From contig DASVLP010000054.1 in assembly GCA_036384795.1 (NCBI GenBank), positions 1 to 64,000 on the forward strand: 64,000 bases of DNA. The letters are read 5' to 3'. The stretch comes from Andeanibacterium sp036384795. GTDB lineage: Bacteria > Pseudomonadota > Alphaproteobacteria > Sphingomonadales > Sphingomonadaceae. A program made the translations under genes and the position numbers. The notes below the pieces were generated by a model that saw only the letters and a program-made list of their open reading frames with translations, made no database searches and was not told the origin of the DNA. Position 1 is the first letter of the stretch; each line of letters opens with the position of its first letter. Shown piece after piece: positions 1 to 8,823 of the stretch.

Positions 1-117
1 CCCGTCGCTGTCGTAGACCCAGACATCCTCGCCCCGGACGAGTTCCAATGGTTTTTCGTAAAAGAGCACCGTATTGTTGCCGGAAATCCGGAGGCGGCGG
101 CTCAGCAGATCGGACAT
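1..117 (-). CDS. Class III PLP aminotransferase, 5' fragment
   Basis: Only the first 39 codons are inside the window; the gene runs off the left edge. From the ATG at 117 the protein starts MSDLLSRRLRIS and continues with LFYEKPLELVRGEDVWVYD (residues 18-36), the segment that opens class III (omega-transaminase/acetylornithine-type) PLP aminotransferases. The PLP lysine is outside the window, so the substrate cannot be named. The gene is divergent from the LuxR-type gene at 240; the 122-bp spacer must hold both 5' ends, but I see no clear promoter or ribosome binding site there. The call rests on a short N-terminal similarity recognised by eye. Confidence 0.6.
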   Translation of the reverse strand, partial: MSDLLSRRLRISGNNTVLFYEKPLELVRGEDVWVYDSDG

Positions 118-239
118 ATTGAATTGATCCCGTATTTTGGCAGCTCGGGCCGTATGGCGGTCAAGGACTTGGCGCAATGGTCAGGCCGCCGGTTTCATCA
201 ACGCCCGTCGATGGAACAGGCCTTGCGCCGAGTACGTGA

Positions 240-971
240 TTGGACACGCAGGGCCGCGGACGACGCGGCGGAAAGCTGAGGGACTTGGGCCGGTTGCCAA
301 GCCAAATAGGTCGGGAGGCGCTGGAGGCGCTCCGAACGATCGTGCCCGCCGCAGGGGCCAGCTTTTATGCCGTGGACGTGCGGGGGGAACCTTTCGGACA
401 CCTGCTCGATGGTCTCTCGGCGGATCAACTGCGCGATTATCAATCGGTCTATCGCAAGGTCGATCCGCTTCATCCGAGCCGCTTCCAACGTAGCAACGAC
501 AGCGTCGTCACTCTCGATCAAGCCCGGCGGCGGGCGGGGGACGATCGCTATGTCAGCGAATTTCTGGAAATCCAGGGCTTTGTCGACGAGGTCGAATTGT
601 TCTTCCGAGATCGACAGGGCTTGATCGTGCTTGGAATAGGTCTTTTGCGAGCGAGGCGTGACGGTCGCTTTTGTCCAGGGGAGGTGGACCTGCTGAGCCG
701 CACGCGGCCGTTGCTCGAATACGCCTTCCGCACTCAAATCGGAGAAGCGCGGATGCCGGAACACGAAACTGCTGAGTTGTGCTCCACTTTCGATCTGACC
801 GGACGCGAGATCGAAATTGCCCGGCTGGTGCGGCGCGGGCTGAGCAATGGCGACATTGCGGAAACACTCGGCATCCGTGTCGCAACGGTAAAGGCGCACT
901 TGTTCAACGCCTTCAACAAAGTCGGCGTTGCCTCGCGGACCGAACTGATTTCGCGCCTGTGGCGATACTGA
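240..971 (+). CDS. LuxR-family transcriptional regulator
   Basis: A DNA-binding regulator of 243 residues. The C-terminal part (about residues 183-240) is a LuxR/GerE helix-turn-helix: LTGREIEIARLV, then GLSNGDIAETLGI and the recognition helix region VATVKAHLFNAFNKVG. The N-terminal 180 residues resemble a GAF/autoinducer-like sensing domain, but I cannot assign a ligand and see no phosphoacceptor receiver domain. The longest frame begins with TTG at 240; a start slightly further in is possible because there is no obvious Shine-Dalgarno. It is convergent with the IclR gene (16 bp between stops) and divergent from the aminotransferase, which makes that aminotransferase a plausible target. This last point is inference from position. 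Confidence 0.85.
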   Translation: MDTQGRGRRGGKLRDLGRLPSQIGREALEALRTIVPAAGASFYAVDVRGEPFGHLLDGLSADQLRDYQSVYRKVDPLHPSRFQRSNDSVVTLDQARRRAGDDRYVSEFLEIQGFVDEVELFFRDRQGLIVLGIGLLRARRDGRFCPGEVDLLSRTRPLLEYAFRTQIGEARMPEHETAELCSTFDLTGREIEIARLVRRGLSNGDIAETLGIRVATVKAHLFNAFNKVGVASRTELISRLWRY

Positions 972-987
972 GCGCCACGGCGCTCCA

Positions 988-1773
988 TCAACCGAACGCA
1001 ATTGCCGCCTGCTCGCTCAGTTCACGCGCAGCGTCGCGAACGGCGCCGATCAGCTCGTTCGTTGGGTGCAGGCCGAAACGCGTCGACGGCATGACCACTC
1101 CGAGGCTGCCGAGCACTTCGCCTTCGCGATTGAAGACCGGACCGGCCACGCCGGCAAGGTCGAAATGCCGATCGTGAAAGATGGCGACCCCGTGCTCTCG
1201 GACATGCGCCAGATCCTTTCCCAAGCTTTCGCGGGTCGGCCGCGGTCGGCCGGTAAGCGGTCCGGAATTCTCGTTCCGCAGAACCATTTCCACCTCGCTT
1301 GCCGGCAAATGGGCGAGGATCGCGCGTCCAAGCGAGCCCCACGGCAGCGAGATCTCGATCCCCCTTTCCACATTGTAGCGCAAAGGGTGGGCCGTAAGGA
1401 CGACCTCCGCCACGATGCCCCGCCTGGAGGTCGGGCTGTAGACGCACAGGACGGATGTCTCGCCATGGCGCCTTACCAGCGCCTCCAGCAATGGCCGCGC
1501 GGCGCGCCCGATGTCGAAATGGGAGAGCAGTAGCGACGCGATCCGGTGGAGTTCGCGGCCGGGGCGATATGCCCGTGCGTCCGCGCGCTCGACAAAGCCG
1601 TTGCGCTCGAGAATCTTGAGCAGGCGGTGAATGGAACTGGCCGGAAGATCGGCCCGCTCGGCAAGCTCGCCAAGCGAGAAGCTTCGCGGTTGCGTGGCGA
1701 TCAGTTTTATCAGGCAGAGCAAGCGCTCGCCGGCACCGCGCGGAGCGGCGCTTTTCCTCTGTTCAGCTGTCAT
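988..1773 (-). CDS. IclR-family transcriptional regulator
   Basis: A 261-residue regulator. An N-terminal winged helix-turn-helix (about residues 15-70) has FSLGELAERADLPASSIHRL followed by LLKILERNGFVER. The IclR effector-binding domain follows (about 85-255), with the typical ETSVLCVYSP and GVAIFHDRHFDLAGVAGPVF regions. IclR proteins bind small carboxylated effectors and commonly repress or activate an adjacent catabolic operon. I chose the ATG at 1773 (MTAEQRK) over the upstream ATG at 1806 because the wHTH begins soon after it and the extra 11 residues are Arg-rich. The gene is divergent from the dioxygenase; an inverted repeat in the spacer may be its operator. Confidence 0.92.
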   Translation of the reverse strand: MTAEQRKSAAPRGAGERLLCLIKLIATQPRSFSLGELAERADLPASSIHRLLKILERNGFVERADARAYRPGRELHRIASLLLSHFDIGRAARPLLEALVRRHGETSVLCVYSPTSRRGIVAEVVLTAHPLRYNVERGIEISLPWGSLGRAILAHLPASEVEMVLRNENSGPLTGRPRPTRESLGKDLAHVREHGVAIFHDRHFDLAGVAGPVFNREGEVLGSLGVVMPSTRFGLHPTNELIGAVRDAARELSEQAAIAFG

Positions 1774-1836
1774 GGTCACAAACCGCCACCGGAACCTGCG
1801 CGCCATCCTAACGCGAGTGTCGCAACATAGGAAGAA

Positions 1837-1853
1837 ATTCCAAAATACGGAAT
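1837..1853. promoter_or_regulatory. Putative IclR operator, divergent promoter region
   Basis: The spacer between the IclR gene and the dioxygenase is strikingly A+T-rich for this genome. It contains the inverted repeat ATTCC-N7-GGAAT (1837-1841 and 1849-1853). A TTCC...GGAA dyad is compatible with the half-sites of several IclR-family regulators. The position between divergent genes fits autoregulation plus control of the dioxygenase-transporter operon. The site is inferred from symmetry only. Confidence 0.4.
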
Positions 1854-1937
1854 ATGATATCTATCAAATCGGAATTGATTTTGAAGCTGGAGTGCTCGCC
1901 GTTAGCTTCGGGCCCGGAACTTGCAGGAGTTGCGAGC

Positions 1938-2891
1938 GTGGCTACGGAACCTGTTCAAAGCGAACCTCATCCGGTGGGTGTGCCGATCGTCGCCGGTCTG
2001 CCGATGCCGGAGTTCAAACGAATTCAGGTCGATCCCATCTCGGGCGCCTGTGGGTGCGAGATATCGGGCGTGGATCTGCGCGAGGAGCTCGACGCGCCGA
2101 CGCGATCCGAAATAATGGCCGCTTTCGAACAGTTCCTGGTAATCGTTTTTCGCGATCAGCCGCTGTCGCTCGACCAGCACAAGCGCTTTTCAGCTCTGTT
2201 TGGCGAGTTGACCGAATTGCCGCAGGCGCCCACTTACAACAATGACGATCTGGTGCAGGAGGTTCGCCGCGAGGCGTTCGAGCCAGTCAACGTCGTGCCA
2301 TCGTTCGAGCACTTCCACACCGACAGCCCGTTTCTGGCATGTCCGCCCAAGTGCATCGTGATGCGCGCGCTCGAGGTCCCGCGGTGGGGAGGCGACACTG
2401 CATTCTCCAACGCCTACCTCATCTACGAGAGCCTGTCCGACGGAGTGAAGGCGTTGGTCGACGGCCTCGAGGTGGTCTATTCCGGCAAGGAAATCTGGTC
2501 GAAGAACGAGAAGCTTCCGCCGGAAATGCGGCTGCGCTTGCGGGACAAGCATTCGTTCAAGCCGGAGGAGCTGGAGAGCGTTCATCCCGCCGTGAGGGTG
2601 CACCCCCAGACGGGACGTAAAGCGCTGTTCATCACGACCGCGTACTTCAAGAAATTCGTAGGCTGGACCGAAGCCGAAAGCCGAGCATTGCTCGACTATC
2701 TTCAAGGCTTGGCGCAGCAATTGCATTACCACTGCCGGGTGAAATGGAAAAAGGACACCCTGTTGGTGTGGGACAACCGTTTCACCCTCCATCGGGGCAT
2801 TCACGATTTCAAATATGAGAAGCGGCACCTGATCCGAACCACGGTGATCGGAGAACGTCCTCTGGGTCTCGAGCACGCGCTCGGGCGATGA
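1938..2891 (+). CDS. TauD/TfdA-family Fe(II)/2-oxoglutarate dioxygenase
   Basis: A non-haem iron dioxygenase that couples oxidation of a small organic acid, sulfonate or phenoxy-type substrate to 2-oxoglutarate decarboxylation. The facial triad is visible: HTD at residues 127-129 (FEHFHTDSPF) and the distal His at about 285 (WDNRFTLHRG), followed by the 2-oxoglutarate-binding Arg near RHLIRT. The frame is open from an ATG at 1854, but that codon lies against the putative operator. I prefer GTG at 1938, which has AGGAG at 1925-1929, 8 nt upstream; ATG 2004 (MPEFKRI) is a third option. An MFS gene follows 10 nt downstream, so uptake and oxidation of one substrate is a reasonable inference. The substrate itself is unknown. 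Confidence 0.88.
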   Translation: MATEPVQSEPHPVGVPIVAGLPMPEFKRIQVDPISGACGCEISGVDLREELDAPTRSEIMAAFEQFLVIVFRDQPLSLDQHKRFSALFGELTELPQAPTYNNDDLVQEVRREAFEPVNVVPSFEHFHTDSPFLACPPKCIVMRALEVPRWGGDTAFSNAYLIYESLSDGVKALVDGLEVVYSGKEIWSKNEKLPPEMRLRLRDKHSFKPEELESVHPAVRVHPQTGRKALFITTAYFKKFVGWTEAESRALLDYLQGLAQQLHYHCRVKWKKDTLLVWDNRFTLHRGIHDFKYEKRHLIRTTVIGERPLGLEHALGR

Positions 2892-2901
2892 GGGTGCGGC
2901 G

Positions 2902-4260
2902 ATGAAAGTCGGGATCGCCGCCCGGACGGCCCGCCCCGAGGTGCGCGATCGGGAAACCGGCAGCGGCGACTGGAGCCTCAGGGCCGGTTACGGGCTCGGC
3001 TTCCTCACGCTGATATCTGCCTTCAACTACCTCGACCGTTCATTGCTCGGGCTGGCCTTGCCGGCGATCAAGGCCGAAATGCATCTCACCGACACTGCGC
3101 TGGGGCTGGTGTCGGGAATCGCGTTTCTGCTGTTCTACTCGTTGTTGGGCGTCCCGATCGCGTGGCTCAGCGATCACGGGAATCGACGCAACATCATCGC
3201 CGCGGGCTTCGTTTTCTGGAGCCTGATGACGATGTTGACCGGCTGGGTCGCCAATCTTTGGCAGCTTGTCCTGGTCCGGTTCCTAATGGGCGCGGGCGAG
3301 GCTTGCAGCCTCGCGCCTTCCAATTCGGTCATCTCGGATTTGTTCCGCAAGGAGCGCCGCCCGCTTGCCCTGTCGCTCTTCGGGACCGCGTCGTCGATTG
3401 CGTTCATGCTGTTTTTTCCAGCGTTGGGGATCGTCGGGGATGCGCACGGATGGCGCCGGATGTTCGTCATTGCGGGACTTCCGGGCATCCTGCTCGCGCC
3501 GGTCTTTGTCCTTACCGTTCGCGAGCCTGCGCGCACCAGCGTGCCGCCAAGCGCGAAGCCAGGAGAGCCGAAGGGCATCCTCGCCGCGGTGAGAATTCTC
3601 CTCAGTTCGCGGGCCTATTTGTACCTGCTGCTCGCCTCGACGCTGATGGGGATGAACGTTTTTGCCGCCAGCACCTGGACGCCCACCTTCCTGCAACGGG
3701 TCCATCACCTGACCATGGGAGAAGTAGCCTCGGTTGTCGGGGTCATCAAAGGCGGCTGCGGTCTCGCCGGCGTGCTGGTTGGCGGCATTGCGATCGATCG
3801 ACTGATCAGCCGTTCTCCCCGCTGGCGATGGATGATCCCGGGACTGTCCTGCCTCGCGCTCGTTCCGGTCGAATTGACCTTCCTTCTGGCCAATGCGCCG
3901 CCAATCTGGCTGTTTGCCTTTGCCGCCTCGTCGTTCCTGACGCTGGTTCATCAGGGGCCGCTCTTCGCGTTGGTGATGGAAGTCGCGGCCAGTCGTATGC
4001 GAGCGGTCGCGATTGCCGTCCTCGTGTTGTGTTCGGGACTGTTCGGTCAGGCGATAGGACCGCTCGCGGTGGGAATGCTCGACGACCGTCTGGCCCCGAC
4101 GTTCGGCGGGGGTGCCATTCGATATTCGCTCCTCATTCTGGTCGTCACCGCCGCCTTGGCCGGAGCGGCGATCCTGATGGCCGGGCGTCAACTGGGCGGG
4201 TTGCGCCAGCGTTCGAGCGAGATCGCCGAAGGCAGCGGCGGGGCCGTTCCAAGGCAATGA
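2902..4260 (+). CDS. MFS transporter, possibly for the dioxygenase substrate
   Basis: A 452-residue integral membrane protein of the major facilitator superfamily, with about 12 hydrophobic segments after a charged N-terminus of about 30 residues. The first helix carries NYLDRSLLGLALPAI, typical of anion:cation symporter-like MFS proteins. The conserved loop 2-3 region reads GVPIAWLSDHGNRR, an MFS signature variant. Loop 4-5 contains RFLMGAGEACSLAPS. It starts 10 nt after the dioxygenase stop and so is very likely co-transcribed with it. Members of this subgroup often import organic acids. Specificity cannot be read from the sequence. Confidence 0.9.
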   Translation: MKVGIAARTARPEVRDRETGSGDWSLRAGYGLGFLTLISAFNYLDRSLLGLALPAIKAEMHLTDTALGLVSGIAFLLFYSLLGVPIAWLSDHGNRRNIIAAGFVFWSLMTMLTGWVANLWQLVLVRFLMGAGEACSLAPSNSVISDLFRKERRPLALSLFGTASSIAFMLFFPALGIVGDAHGWRRMFVIAGLPGILLAPVFVLTVREPARTSVPPSAKPGEPKGILAAVRILLSSRAYLYLLLASTLMGMNVFAASTWTPTFLQRVHHLTMGEVASVVGVIKGGCGLAGVLVGGIAIDRLISRSPRWRWMIPGLSCLALVPVELTFLLANAPPIWLFAFAASSFLTLVHQGPLFALVMEVAASRMRAVAIAVLVLCSGLFGQAIGPLAVGMLDDRLAPTFGGGAIRYSLLILVVTAALAGAAILMAGRQLGGLRQRSSEIAEGSGGAVPRQ

Positions 4261-4302
4261 AACGAGTGAGCCGCCATTTTTGGACGGGGGAAGGACTTTT
4301 AC

Positions 4303-4692
4303 ATGCTCCGCAAATTAGCCTTTGGTTTTTCAGCCTTTTTGGTGCTGCTATCGGGCACGGCTCACGCCCATCATTCGTTTGCGGCGTTTTTCGATCCGGA
4401 CAAGATCGTAACGATCAAGGGCACCGTGACCTCGTTTCGCTTTACCAACCCGCACGGGACCATCGTGCTCGACGTTCCGGGGGATGGCGCAACCCGTGAA
4501 TGGCGGGTCGAAACGAATGCGCCCGTAGTCCTCGTCCGGGGCGGCTGGTCCCCATCCAGCCTGAAGCCGGGCGACGTCGTGACAATCGAAGGATGGCTCG
4601 CGCGCAGCGGCAAGCCCTACTTGCGCCTGAGGCAGGCGTTCGATGCCAAGGGTCAGAGAATTGGAAATGCGCCGTTCGGGATCATGCGATGA
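4303..4692 (+). CDS. Small secreted DUF6152-family protein
   Basis: A 129-residue protein with a clear Sec signal peptide (MLRKLAFGFSAFLVLLSGTAHA, cleavage after AHA near residue 22). The mature part begins HHSFAAFFD, then contains the TVTSFRFTNPHGTIVLDV strand, which I recognise from the DUF6152 family of small periplasmic proteins. These probably form a compact beta-barrel (OB-like) fold. No enzymatic residues are evident and the function is unknown. It lies 42 nt after the MFS gene and may belong to the same transcript, acting in the periplasm on the same substrate; that is inference. Confidence 0.75.
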   Translation: MLRKLAFGFSAFLVLLSGTAHAHHSFAAFFDPDKIVTIKGTVTSFRFTNPHGTIVLDVPGDGATREWRVETNAPVVLVRGGWSPSSLKPGDVVTIEGWLARSGKPYLRLRQAFDAKGQRIGNAPFGIMR

Positions 4693-4791
4693 TGATCGTC
4701 AAAAGTGGCGGCCGGCGCGAAATCCCCCGCTAATAGCGTGGCGTCATCTCCGACGCGTTGACCCGGCGATGTCAGCGGGTAAAGCGACGCC

Positions 4792-5538
4792 ATGGCTCGT
4801 ACCGCTGACCCCGGCCCGCCGCCATCGCTCGCCGAACTTCAAGCGAGCGGCCCGGTGGCCCTGTTTCTCGATTTCGACGGCACCCTGGTGGAAATCGCTC
4901 CCACCCCGGAGACGATCCTGGTGCCCGCGGGCCTTGCCGGCCGGCTTGAATCGCTGTCTCACCGGCTCGGCGGGCGGCTGGCGCTCGTCAGCGGGCGCTC
5001 GACGGCCAATATCGCTGCGCACCTCGGCACGCTGGCGGTCGCCCGCGCGGGGTCGCACGGGGTCGAGCGAGTGAATGCGCAAGGCAGGCCGATCGGCCCG
5101 GATCCGGCGCCGCTTCCGGCGGAGCTCGCCAATGCGATGCGGTCATTCGCCGCTGGGCATCCCGGGGTCGAATACGAAGCCAAAAGCCTCGGCGCGGCGC
5201 TGCATTATCGCGCGGCGCCGCAGCACGAGCACGCCGCCATCACCTTTGCCGAACGGCAGGCGGTATCGCACGGCCTGTGGGTCAAGCTCGGCAAGTGCGT
5301 GGTCGAGCTGGTCAACCGGGGCGTCGACAAGGCCAGCGCGGTGCGCGCGTTCATGGCAGAGGAACCGTTCGCGGGGGCGCTGCCGGTGTTCATCGGCGAC
5401 GACGTGACCGACGAGGACGGATTTCGTGCGGCGCGGGAACTGGGCGGCTTCGGCATCGTCGTGGGGGCGAGGGACGGGACCCTCGCGCGCCATTGTCTCG
5501 AATGTCCCGCGAAAGTGCATGAATGGCTCCGACTCTAG
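4792..5538 (+). CDS. otsB: Trehalose-6-phosphate phosphatase
   Basis: Cytoplasmic HAD-superfamily phosphatase that dephosphorylates trehalose-6-phosphate, the second step of the OtsA-OtsB route to the osmoprotectant trehalose. Motif I is LDFDGTLVEI (nucleophile Asp27, acid/base Asp29). SGRST follows motif II, and the metal-binding motif IV is GDDVTDEDGF near residue 203. The length of 248 residues is usual for OtsB. Its stop overlaps the start of the GH15 gene by 16 nt, so the three trehalose genes are probably one operon. The gene order otsB-GH15-otsA is common in sphingomonads and other alphaproteobacteria. Confidence 0.95.
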   Translation: MARTADPGPPPSLAELQASGPVALFLDFDGTLVEIAPTPETILVPAGLAGRLESLSHRLGGRLALVSGRSTANIAAHLGTLAVARAGSHGVERVNAQGRPIGPDPAPLPAELANAMRSFAAGHPGVEYEAKSLGAALHYRAAPQHEHAAITFAERQAVSHGLWVKLGKCVVELVNRGVDKASAVRAFMAEEPFAGALPVFIGDDVTDEDGFRAARELGGFGIVVGARDGTLARHCLECPAKVHEWLRL

Positions 5539-7328
5539 CGAAACCGGCGAGCAGCCTGGAACTCTGGCCGATCGGCAATTGCCAGGTGAGCGCGCTGATC
5601 GACGAGCGCGCGGGGTTCGTGTGGGGCTGCGTCCCCCGGGTCGACGGCGATCCGGTGTTCTGCGCGCTGCTCAACGGCGACAACCAGGATCGCGGGGTCT
5701 GGCGCTTCGAGCTCGAAGGCCAGGTTTCGGCCACTTGCGACTATATCCGCAACACCGCGATGCTGCTGACCCGGCTAGAGGCGCAAGACGGCAGCGCGGT
5801 CGAAATCACCGATTTCTGCCCCCGCTACGAGCGCCTGGGGCGGATGTATCGCTCGGTCTCGTACATCCGCATCGTTCGTCCGGTCGCCGGCACGCCGCGC
5901 CTGCGAGTAGTACTCAGCCCGATGCGCGATTACGGCGCGGCCCTGGCGGAGACCACCAACGGCACCAACCACATCCGGTATCTGGTGAACGGCCAGACTC
6001 TGCGGCTCACCACCGACGCGCCAGTCGGCTACGTGCTCGATCAGCGCCCGTTCCGGGTGGAGAACGACCTTCACTTCTTCCTCGGCCCCGACGAGCCGTT
6101 CGTCGGCAATCTCTATTCCGACGTCCGGATGATGGAGCAGTTCACCCGGCGTTATTGGCAAGGCTGGGTGCGCGGGCTTGCGACGCCGCTCGAGTGGCAA
6201 AGGGAAGTGATCCGCTGCGCGATCACGTTGAAGCTGTGCCAGCATGAGGAGACCGGCGCGATCGTCGCCGCGCTGACCACCTCGATCCCCGAGGCGCCCG
6301 GCTCCGAGCGCAACTGGGACTACCGCTACTGCTGGATCCGCGATTCCTACTACACCATCCAGGCGCTCAACCGGCTCGGCGCGCTCGACGTGATGGAGAA
6401 GTATCTCGCGTATCTGCGGAACATCGTCGATGCGGCCAAAGGCGGCGACATCCAGCCGCTCTATTCGGTGATGGGCGAGGGGGCGCTGAGCGAGACCACC
6501 GCCACCCATCTCGCGGGCTATCGAGGAATGGGGCCGGTGCGCAAGGGCAACGCCGCCTACAAGCAGATCCAGCACGATTGCTACGGCCAGATCGTGCTGC
6601 CCAACGTGCAGGGCTATTTCGATCAGCGGCTGCTGCGAATGGCCGAGGAAGCCGATTTCGAGAACCTCGAGCAAGTCGGCGAAAAGGCCTTCGCAATGTA
6701 CGATCAGCCCGACGCCGGGCTGTGGGAGTTCCGCACCCGTCAGGAGGTCCATACTTATTCCGCGGTGATGTGCTGGGCGGCCTGCGACCGGCTGGCCAAC
6801 GTCGCCGAGCATCTCGGCAAGCCCGAACGCGAGAAGTTGTGGCGCGAGCGCGCGAACATCATTCGCCAGCGGGTCGAGCAGAAAGCCTGGAAAGAGGACC
6901 AGGGGTTCTACGGCGCCTCGTTCGAGAGCGCCTACCTCGACGCGAGCCTGCTGCAGATGATCGAGCTGCGCTTCATCGCCCCGGACGACCCGCGCTTCCT
7001 GGCGACATTCGCCGCGGTGGAGAAGGAACTGCGCCGCGGGGAATACATGCTGCGCTACGCCGCCGAGGATGATTTCGGCGAGCCGGAGACTTCGTTCAAC
7101 TTCTGCACGTTCTGGCTGGTCGAGGCGCTGCACCTGGTCGGCCGCACCGGCGAGGCACGCGGGCTGTTCAACGCGATGCTGTCGCACACCACCAAGTCAT
7201 GCCTGCTGTCGGAAGATCTCGACTTCCGCAGCGGCGAGTTGTGGGGGAACTTCCCCCAGACGTACTCGTTGGTGGGTATCATCAACTGCGCCGGCCATCT
7301 TTCTAAACCTTGGAGCACCATCCGCTGA
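5523..7328 (+). CDS. Glycoside hydrolase family 15 protein (trehalase/glucoamylase-like)
   Basis: A 601-residue GH15 protein: an N-terminal beta-sandwich (about 1-230) followed by an (alpha/alpha)6 barrel containing RNWDYRYCWIRDS near residue 260. The probable general base is in LLSEDLDFRSGELWGNFPQ near the C-terminus. At the site where GH15 enzymes usually have the general acid (QxDxYGE), this protein has QHDCYGQ, with Gln356 in place of Glu. GH15 includes both glucoamylases and trehalases; position between otsB and otsA suggests trehalose or a related alpha-glucoside. Because of the substitution, low activity or a non-hydrolytic role should be considered. There is no signal peptide, so it acts in the cytoplasm. 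Confidence 0.88.
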   Translation: MAPTLAKPASSLELWPIGNCQVSALIDERAGFVWGCVPRVDGDPVFCALLNGDNQDRGVWRFELEGQVSATCDYIRNTAMLLTRLEAQDGSAVEITDFCPRYERLGRMYRSVSYIRIVRPVAGTPRLRVVLSPMRDYGAALAETTNGTNHIRYLVNGQTLRLTTDAPVGYVLDQRPFRVENDLHFFLGPDEPFVGNLYSDVRMMEQFTRRYWQGWVRGLATPLEWQREVIRCAITLKLCQHEETGAIVAALTTSIPEAPGSERNWDYRYCWIRDSYYTIQALNRLGALDVMEKYLAYLRNIVDAAKGGDIQPLYSVMGEGALSETTATHLAGYRGMGPVRKGNAAYKQIQHDCYGQIVLPNVQGYFDQRLLRMAEEADFENLEQVGEKAFAMYDQPDAGLWEFRTRQEVHTYSAVMCWAACDRLANVAEHLGKPEREKLWRERANIIRQRVEQKAWKEDQGFYGASFESAYLDASLLQMIELRFIAPDDPRFLATFAAVEKELRRGEYMLRYAAEDDFGEPETSFNFCTFWLVEALHLVGRTGEARGLFNAMLSHTTKSCLLSEDLDFRSGELWGNFPQTYSLVGIINCAGHLSKPWSTIR

Positions 7329-8731
7329 GCCGGCTGATCGTCATTTCCAATCGTGTCGCAGTGCCCCAGGCACGCGGAGCCGCCGGAGCTCAAGGCGGGC
7401 TCGCGGGCGCACTGACGGCGGCCCTGAAGCGCTATCGCGGCATCTGGTTCGGCTGGTCGGGCCAGGAAACCGAGAAGTTCACCGGCGGCCTTTCGATCCA
7501 GCGCAGCGGCGGGATCACCACCGCGACGATGGACCTGGAGCAGCAGGATGTAGACGAATACTACAACGGCTACGCCAACTCGACACTGTGGCCGCTGTTC
7601 CACTACCGGATCGATCTCACGGCCTATGAACGCGAGTTCGGCAAAGGCTACGAGCGGGTGAACGAGCGCTTTGCCCAATCGGTCTGCCCGCTGATCGAGC
7701 CGGGCGACATGGTCTGGGTCCACGACTATCACCTGATCCCGATCGGCGAGCGGTTGCGCGCGCGCGGCCTGAAGAACAAGATGGGGTTCTTCCTCCACAT
7801 CCCGTGGCCGCCGACCCGGCTGTTCGTATCCTTGCCGTACCACGAGCGGCTGGTGCGCACGATGCTCGATTACGACCTGATCGGCTTCCAGTGCACCGAG
7901 TGGCTCGAGAGCTTCTTTCACTACTGCCGCAAGGAGCTCGAGGCGGAAGTCGATGAGGAAACCGGGCGGATCACGCTCGACGGGCGAACGTCGATCGCCC
8001 GGGCCTATCCGATCGGGATCGACTACGAGCACTTCATGGCCGAAGGCGCGACCGACGCTGCGCGCAAGGCGCAGGCGCGGATCGACAACAGCACCCGCGG
8101 GCGCGCCGCGGTGATCGGGGTCGACCGGCTCGATTATTCGAAAGGCCTGCCCGAAAAGCTCGATGGGATCGGCCGGTTCTACGACAATTCGCCCGAACGG
8201 GTGAACGACGTCGTGTTCATCCAGATCGCCCCGCCGAGCCGCGCCGACATCGGCTCGTACCAGCGCATCCGCGAGGAGCTGGAGCAGAAGACCGGCCAGA
8301 TCAACGGCGCGCGCTCGGAAGTCGACATCGCCCCGATCCGCTACGTGAACAAAGGACACTCCGCGGCCGAGCTGTTCGGCTTTTATCGCGCGAGCAAGGT
8401 CGCGCTGGTCACCCCGCTGCGCGACGGGATGAACCTCGTGTGCAAGGAATACGTCGCGGCGCAGGACCCGGAGGATCCGGGCGTGCTGATCCTTTCGCGG
8501 TTCGCCGGCGCGGCGCAGCAGTTGCAGGAGGCGGTGCTGGTCAATCCGCACAGCCCCGACGATCTGGCGCACGCGATCCGCATCGCGCTCGAGATGCCGC
8601 TCGAGGAGCGCAAGGCCCGGTGGAACGCTCTGGTGAAGAGCGTGCGCGAGGAAAACGTCGAGCGCTGGACCGAGAACTTCCTCGACGATCTCGCCGCGGT
8701 CGAGGTCGCCGACGAGCCGTCGCCGGCATAG
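7310..8731 (+). CDS. otsA: Trehalose-6-phosphate synthase
   Basis: GT20 retaining glycosyltransferase making trehalose-6-phosphate from UDP-glucose and glucose-6-phosphate. The N-terminus has LIVISNRVAVP followed by the glycine-rich GGLAGALTAAL loop. WVHDYHLIPIGERLR and VDRLDYSKGLPEKL are OtsA signatures, and the C-terminal domain has TPLRDGMNLVCKEYVA. At 473 residues it is of normal length. The start is a TTG at 7310 inside the end of the GH15 gene (19-nt overlap); no in-frame ATG or GTG precedes the conserved first strand. Downstream there is a gap of about 90 nt before trxB. Confidence 0.96.
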   Translation: MEHHPLSRLIVISNRVAVPQARGAAGAQGGLAGALTAALKRYRGIWFGWSGQETEKFTGGLSIQRSGGITTATMDLEQQDVDEYYNGYANSTLWPLFHYRIDLTAYEREFGKGYERVNERFAQSVCPLIEPGDMVWVHDYHLIPIGERLRARGLKNKMGFFLHIPWPPTRLFVSLPYHERLVRTMLDYDLIGFQCTEWLESFFHYCRKELEAEVDEETGRITLDGRTSIARAYPIGIDYEHFMAEGATDAARKAQARIDNSTRGRAAVIGVDRLDYSKGLPEKLDGIGRFYDNSPERVNDVVFIQIAPPSRADIGSYQRIREELEQKTGQINGARSEVDIAPIRYVNKGHSAAELFGFYRASKVALVTPLRDGMNLVCKEYVAAQDPEDPGVLILSRFAGAAQQLQEAVLVNPHSPDDLAHAIRIALEMPLEERKARWNALVKSVREENVERWTENFLDDLAAVEVADEPSPA

Positions 8732-8823
8732 CCTCCAGCTTTCCCCAGCCCAAGCAGGGCTGCGATTGTCGCTCTACCGCGCAATCACTAGATGGGTCAG
8801 GCATTGGAGGGAATTCGAACGAC

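Noticed and set aside
198..1001. 267-residue frame on the minus strand opposite the LuxR-type gene
   Set aside because: It is the GC-frame shadow of a gene with a clear HTH domain; it has no recognisable domain.
1854..1937. Upstream ATG start for the dioxygenase
   Set aside because: The codon directly abuts the palindromic operator-like site and would add a tail not seen in the family; GTG 1938 has a good ribosome binding site.
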